From Puccinia triticina (taxonomy: Eukaryota > Basidiomycota > Pucciniomycetes > Pucciniales > Pucciniaceae): a stretch of 64,000 bases of DNA. The translations under genes were made by a program, and so were the position numbers. Below are positions 58,535 to 64,000 of the stretch, piece after piece (position 1 is the stretch's first letter; each line of letters starts with the position of its first letter). The notes under the pieces are model-generated. The model had not been told where the DNA came from. It worked only from the letters and a program-made list of their open reading frames with translations, and did no database searches. Location: NCBI RefSeq assembly GCF_026914185.1, contig NC_070560.1, positions 2,967,501 to 3,031,500 on the forward strand, read 5' to 3'.

Positions 58535-58941
58535 GTAAGAATCTTGAGAAGTAGTTGTGTGGTCACATTGTTTGCTAATGCAGAAGTGGGAGCAGAAGTA
58601 CAACAGGGCCTTTGGGCCTGTGATATCTCTTGTGAAACCTCGCTGCGCGCATGCCTGGACCACTCATCTCTTCTCGATCGAAGACCGCAAGCAGCCGCGG
58701 CCGAAACAAAGGAAGACGACATCGTACATATTCGTATCTGGCATCGATGAGCGATGCATCGAAGTCTTGAAAGATGCACAAGTTGCGGGCAGACGATGAA
58801 GAAGATACCCAGTCAACGGAACCTGACGCTGACCGAGTTGCCGAAGAACTCAGCCGACAGCTGTTGTCTTCCTCCCCTCGGAGAGTGTCCTCGGTCTCTC
58901 CGATATAAATCTCGGCTGGATCCACCACCCGGCTCCGCCGC
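58535..58941. other. Gene-free stretch
   Basis: An open frame (58557-58799) with KWEQKYNRAFGP has no recognised domain. Confidence 0.3.
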
Positions 58942-60299
58942 ATGGCCCGCCGTCCGGACAATCCTGCGACGCCCGCCAGCCCGCAAAAGACGTTAGCCAA
59001 GAACCCTGCTAGCAAGACGACCACTTTGCCAGCAAAGACGGTGGTCGATAAACACGGATTCGCGTCGTCCGTCGTCATGCCCTATCTACACGACTTGCTC
59101 CAGCATCTGTCGGGAGTAAGGCCCCTTTCGATCCGCATGCCCCATGCTCCGTCTCCAACCCCTCCGACCGGGATCCTGCCCGGACCCTTACCATCCTCGA
59201 CCAGACACCCTGTCTTGTTGGACTTGAGGACTTGGAAATGAGATTCTTCCTCGAGCTTCCTGACCGCCACGATCCGCATCCCTCCTCGACCTCCTCCCCG
59301 GCTAAGAATCTGGCCCAGAAACAAAACACATTCGTACAGAAGTGGAACGAGGTTCTTGGCTCGTTTGTGGACCATGCTTATACGCGCGACTGGCTCAAAT
59401 CTAAATTCATGTTGATCAATGATGGTATGTCTTTTTCTTGTGTGTTACTTGTCCAAGGCGCTGCCGTAAGTTGATTAACAATCCGTACAAAGAAAAAAAA
59501 AAAAAAAAAAAAAATTGCTGAGATTAAGTGATGAAAATTAGAACGGGATGGTTTCGATGATTGCGTACCAAGTGAGACGGACGGGCCAGCTGAAGTTCCC
59601 GGCGTTGAACCAAAGTGCGCTGTTCCCGACGCGTACATCAAGGAGCAAGCCGGAGGGAGCGAAGCCGATTATCATGCGAAGCAGGACGGTAGCCTCGACG
59701 ACTTTGTGGGCAGACGCGCTGAGCCTCGCCGAATCCTCCGTCCTCATCGCCTGGGAACACCTCTCTTCCACCCACCACAACGGGATCTTCAACCTCGAGA
59801 TGGCCTGGGATCTTTATCGCCAACACCTCAAACGTCTCTCTTTCGCCCTCGACTCGGACCCCCTCGGTAACGACAACCGGACCAACGACCAGCTCAGACC
59901 CGCCGTCGTTCGCTCTCAAGTCTATGGCAGAGACGCGTTTGAATTAGTTGAGCTTTTTTCTTATTCTCTCTCTCTTCAATCTCTTGACCACGAGCAAGAA
60001 CTCATTGCTTATCTACACGTCATTCTTGCGTTTCTGTTTGGAAACTAGGCATGGGAGAGATTGCATAGATTGGAGCTGATCTTGCCGGTTGGGATCCTGA
60101 ACTCCAGAGCCGCCGCCCTATGAAAGAAGAAGAAGACCTCAGTGATCTTGGGCAAGCGTTACGAGCTCGTCAAGCCGGTTCCTTTCCTCTCTCAGATCGA
60201 CTTGGTCCTCCTCGGCTCCTCCTCCTCCCACGATCTTCTTCGTGTCGGGCTTGCCCATCATCTCATCAAGTGGGCCAAAAACTCCTCCGACTGACTCCG
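58942..60299 (+). pseudogene. ORC4: Origin recognition complex subunit 4, C-terminal part, with in-frame stop
   Basis: Probable exons: 58942-59100 (MARRPDNPATPASPQ, not matched to ORC4), about 59196-59468, about 59542-59955, about 60049-60299. The recognisable ORC4 part is in the last three: MRFFLELP, FVQKWNEVLG; then LSLAESSVLIAWEHL, FNLEMAWDLYRQHLKRL, FELAWERLHRLELILPVG, KRYELVKPVPF. This corresponds to the lid and winged-helix end of ORC4, which binds replication origins in the nucleus. The intron GTTGAG...AACTAG (59956-60048) fits phase 0. A TGA at 60121 interrupts the last exon about 58 codons before the normal-looking end. No Walker A or B motif is found upstream, so the AAA+ ATPase half is absent. 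Confidence 0.6.
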
Positions 60300-61457
60300 G
60301 CCTCTCCCCCTTCTTGAACTCTATCTTCCATCCTTGTAAACTTTGGCCTGGTCTGGACTTTTTCCTTGTCTTTCTTGCTTCCTCTCATCTCGTTTAGTCG
60401 GCAAAACCAGTCAAGGTGACTCGCCTGGCAACGAGGATGCAAGACATTTGTTTTGCTTTCCGCTAGCGGCTCAGCTGCAGTCATTACATTATATGCTACT
60501 ACATATCCAATTTCCTAGTTCAATCATTAGTATGCCATCCTGCTTCTGCTCATATTTCTGCTCTTGTGCCCTCAGTATCCGTTGGCCATATGCTTGACAT
60601 ATTGATATTCTTTGTTTACTTGTCAAGGCTTGTAAGTTATTTCTTGGTTCAAATTTTTGGTTTGTTGTGGGGTGGTTAGTCAATCAGATGTGTGCATGTA
60701 ACAGTTTATCCAATGCAATAGTTCAGAAATTTTAACCTTTGTATTAAGCTAAAGACAATGGTCATGGCAAATGTTGTCTCCAATCAGGGGCAATCAGCTC
60801 CTGAACATAACTGGCAATTTGGTGTTGTAGTGTTGCGTAAAAACATAATAATGAAGATAATTCTCACAAAATGCTTGTGGGTACCTCATCGAAATCATGT
60901 TCGGCCACAACTTGGACACTGTATCGTTGTTAGCGGTGTATGGCTAACGTGAGGCTGGGTCGGCTGCAATCCCTTGGAGCGGAAACACAGGAACATTTTC
61001 GAGGTTCCAGATGTGAGAGCCTGTAAGGTGCTCGGGAGAGAGCTCCGAGAATTCTATCTTGTTCCTCCTTGAATGTTACACTCGTAGCTAGCGCTCTTGG
61101 TGCCCGCCATTCTTGCCCACAACGTGCTATGACTAGTACGCGTGTTTGGGTCATCAGACCGACGACGACCTTTGCACATGAAAATAATGGCGAGGCATCG
61201 CCGCATCGGTAACCGCTGTTGTCCGTCGCAGTGCCTTCGGCCGTTTCAGTGCTGTAGCCTGGACAGTTCACAACCTTTCACAACACATAACTTATGGTTT
61301 ATACTCTTTTTCATCTCGAGTGGATTTTCTTAGACTGTAGTAATCACAGAATCGCCATTTCCATCCTCTAATTCTCCCGAGGTTCAACACACTGCATCCC
61401 TCCGCCAAGGCCATTGACGCACAGTTCCGATACACCCGCCGCTAACCTCCAAATATC
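60300..61457. other. Gene-free stretch
   Basis: No gene seen. It contains the presumed promoter of the next gene; no clear TATA identified. Confidence 0.45.
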
Positions 61458-62252
61458 ATGAAATTCTTCAGCTTATTCCTATGCACATTAATATCGATGA
61501 CTGTTCTTACCGCTCCTGACGGGCGCAGTGCGGCTAGACAAAGACGATCTTTCGACAATGAAATCAAGGAATCCTGGATTATGCATGTAAGTCACCCTGA
61601 AGCCATGCCTGTAACTCAAGATCCAATCCGTGGAGTGTGACTAAGACTGACCACTTCGCTATACAATTTGCAGAAACGTGCTGCCCCTGCTACTCCCCCT
61701 GTCCCCACGGGCGATGCCGCTCTTGCCAGTGCTAAACCCGAGGATCCCAGCGGAATCTTAGGGAGCGGTATCAGTGGGACGGACGCCAAAAATCTGGTCA
61801 TGGAGTTCTTGAGGTCGCCAGTCACTCCAGGAAAACCTCCCACCTCCAGCAAGGTCGGCAAAACCAAGGCGCTAGAGATTTACTCCGCGTTGGAAATGGT
61901 CCAGATGGCCATCGATCCCGAGCCGCTGTCCCCCAAGGCGGCTGGAATGTTTCTGCGAATTTTGAAGAGACTGGAGGGGAGGATCACTGGCGAGGCTGGT
62001 GAAGGCAATTCGCCCGGCAATTCGCCCGGCAAGTCGCCAGGCAAGTTACCAGGCAAGTTACTAGGCAAGTCACCAGGCAAGTCGTCTAGATTTGGCAAGC
62101 GGGCACCACTTCCAGCGACAGTAACACCCCCACCAGGAGATGCAACATCGACTATGCCAAAACCAACGACGCCGGCAGGTTCTGGAACAAAGACCAATAA
62201 GGATTTGTTGAAAGCTTTTATCGACACTCTTCCTGAAAAAACTTCAACCTAA
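61458..62252 (+). CDS. Secreted low-complexity protein with SPGK repeats, 2 exons, 235 aa
   Basis: Exons 61458-61586 and 61674-62252; the intron (GTAAGT...TTTGCAG, with CTGAC branch sequence) is phase 0. The signal peptide is about residues 1-18 (MKFFSLFLCTLISMTVLT). Dibasic sites in ARQRRSF, H-KRAAP and GKRAPLP could be cut by a Kex2-type protease. A central region (AKNLVMEFLRSP, KALEIYSALEMVQMAID, MFLRILKRLEGRI) looks helical. It is followed by a tetrapeptide array, SPGK/LPGK/SPGN, about seven units (about 62009-62082), then a Pro/Thr-rich tail. No cysteine in the predicted mature region. It is not clearly related to genes A-C, and I recognise no family. Possible cell-wall or effector protein. 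Confidence 0.7.
62009..62082 (+). repeat. 12-bp coding repeat encoding SPGK-type tetrapeptides
   Basis: About six to seven units of the form TCGCCAGGCAAG within the secreted-protein gene, changing copy by copy by single bases (S/L at the first place, N/K at the fourth). Confidence 0.8.
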
Positions 62253-62738
62253 GCTGGCGCAGCGTCGCATCTCCTTTCTCTACACCGACCACCCCTTCTT
62301 TAGCAGCAGCTTTGCTGCCAGCAGCCAAGGAGACTACATAAAACAAACCTCTGAGCTACCATATCTTTGTATTTTATCATCATTCCAACTGGGTTGATTT
62401 GATATCACCAAATTTAAGTTATTATATGTGTATGATCTGTTGTAATCTAGATTTAATCATTAGTTCACTTGAAGTTGCAATCATAAATATTATGCCAGCC
62501 TTTGCCAAGTTACCACCATTTCGTCGCTTGCTCACAGGCATGGGGTCGAAGCGCGGAAACAGGCTGGATAAAGAGCTGGATGAAGGATGATTGGCGAGCT
62601 ACGCTCGAAGGTTTGAACTCAGAATCTCTTGATCAATAAACTGCGGGATGGACCGTTTTCTGGGGATCAGATTGCAATGCCGCTCTCCTCCAAGCTCGGC
62701 GAACTTGGACTTGGGGAGGCAACCTGTCACATATATTA
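62253..62738. other. 3' flank of the SPGK gene
   Basis: No further gene seen. Confidence 0.45.
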
Positions 62739-62941
62739 GGGGGATTCAAAGTTGGCCATGCACAACTTGCATGCACTTTTGCAAGTTGGTGTCCTAGGCT
62801 TTTATTGAACACCAAATGTCAAAAAACATTCCAGCAGGCTTAGGGGGTGTAGTACAGTGTGGCTTGCATGCACTTTTGCAACTTGGTGTTCAAGAATGAA
62901 CTTGAACACCAACTTGGCATCTGGCCAACTTTGAAATCCCC
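62739..62941. mobile_element. MITE with GGGATTCAAAGTTGGCC ends, copy 2
   Basis: Ends GGGGATTCAAAGTTGGCC and TGGCCAACTTTGAAATCCCC, flanked by TA. It contains two ACTTGCATGCACTTTTGC blocks as in 14987-15203. Confidence 0.8.
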
Positions 62942-64000
62942 TATTTCATCACATCCTCCGCGTGCTACACGCGCACACGCACACAACATAAAACAGAAGA
63001 CAGAAACAAGAAAAAAGAGCACAAAACAAATGAAAACCTGAAAGCGCGCCTGACCAAGGGATAAAGAAGAAGAAAAAAAAGAGAAACACCACACAAAAGA
63101 AGCAAAGAAGACACAATAAGATGAGACAGGAGGAGACCAGGCAATCAAGAACTTGAGGAGGAAAGAAAAGAGAGAAAAGAAAAAGAATGGAAACCCCATT
63201 CAAAAGAGAGAATAAACCCACAGCAGACACTTTGTGAGGACCAAGAATGATGAAAGGTAGTGGGGGAGAGGGTAAAAGATCTTGATTCCATGAGGGTCTT
63301 GAAGTCCTGAGGTTGGATGAGAGTATTGAGGGATGATTGTAGGTCTTGGCTTCTTGCTGAGGTCTTGCTGATCTTGCTGGCGGCGGCGGCAGAAATGCTC
63401 CTGACTTGCTGACCACAGAATGGGCCACCACACCGCCTTTTCTGTGAGACAGAGAACTGGCTTGATAAGTGATTGATTGGCGGGGACTTCAAGGAATTAT
63501 ACATCATAGTTTTTCATTTGGGTGAAAGTGATCTGACATGGTGAAAGTAATCAAATTGTATGGACTTGAAGCAGTAACCTTTTGATTTTGAAAAGCAGTA
63601 ATCAATGGGATATTCAGCCTTATTTCCATCCCCGCTGTCAATTGCTCTTCGGCATCAATTGTCTTGTAGAGTACTGAAAGCTGCGGATGCACTGATGCGT
63701 CAAGACCAGAGTTTTATCAAATGGTTCAGGCTAGTGTCTCATCATTCAGCTCAATTACCACTTTGGGTAAGTGAGCACTTATTGTTGAGATTTTGTCTCT
63801 TTTCTGTTTCTTTCTCTTTGTCATGTGCTTCCAACCTATCACTCATCTTTCATCTGTCTGTGACATGCTGTATGTAGTTACCTAGCTCAACGGGCGTGCG
63901 TGGAAGATCCTTTTCCTCATCCTTTCCACGCACGTACTCATCTCCTTTGTCCGTTGATCTAGGTATGTTTCTTTCTTTTCTTTCTCTTCTTTCTCTCCTG
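62942..64000. other. Purine-rich repeat and unassigned right edge
   Basis: 62945-63430 resembles the GCGCGC/purine repeat at 38640-39020. Beyond that, short frames without domains. Any gene at the right edge cannot be judged. Confidence 0.35.

Overview
The window looks like a repeat-rich nuclear segment of a basidiomycete, most probably a rust fungus (Pucciniales). Host genes have several short introns of roughly 65-220 bp. The identifiable products are fungal: an Erf4-type palmitoyltransferase subunit, a Prm10/ThrE membrane protein, a Cch1 calcium-channel fragment and an ORC4 fragment. Much of the rest is Ty3/gypsy, hAT, solo-LTR and MITE sequence. Species cannot be fixed from the sequence alone. 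Exon coordinates were worked out by hand from GT/AG sites and reading frame.

Layout. 1-4.5 kb: decayed Ty3/gypsy chromovirus interrupted by a solo LTR. 4.7-10.5 kb: MITEs, a GACCGGTCAT satellite, and a hAT relic whose left end carries a solo LTR. 11.35-12.44 kb: secreted-protein gene A. 13-15.2 kb: MITEs. 15.64-16.49 kb: ERF4 homologue. 18.94-20.61 kb: Pro/Ser-rich gene. 21.28-22.40 kb: 1.1-kb palindrome built from the same satellite unit. 22.96-24.02 kb: secreted-protein gene B. 24.4-33 kb: broken copies of the same gene family among transposons, including a hAT with an exact 8-bp target duplication. 34.7-35.1 kb: GAPDH pseudogene. 36.46-37.87 kb: 5'-truncated calcium channel CCH1. 38-42.8 kb: a TA-flanked element, an orphan exon of the secreted family, and a four-deep nest of elements. 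43.82-45.03 kb: secreted-protein gene C. 46.4-50.9 kb (minus): PRM10/ThrE-like gene. 52-53.6 kb: decayed hAT transposase. 55.9-57.6 kb (minus): two-domain secreted protein E. 58.3 kb: SANT/Myb-like exon. 58.9-60.3 kb: ORC4 C-terminal part with an in-frame stop. 61.5-62.3 kb: SPGK-repeat secreted protein.

Main result. Genes A, B and C (207, 206 and 264-267 aa) are paralogues that appear undescribed to me. Each has a signal peptide, four exons, three introns all in phase 1 at matching places, shared sequence inside intron 3, a shared TATA promoter, and a C-terminal helical motif of the type A-x-x-A-K/R-A-L. An orphan last exon lies near 40.1 kb and promoter/start relics near 26.3-27.5 and 32.5 kb. 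Gene E carries the same motif twice and also uses only phase-1 introns. This has the look of a lineage-expanded candidate-effector family spreading and decaying in transposon-rich DNA. The effector role is inference only.
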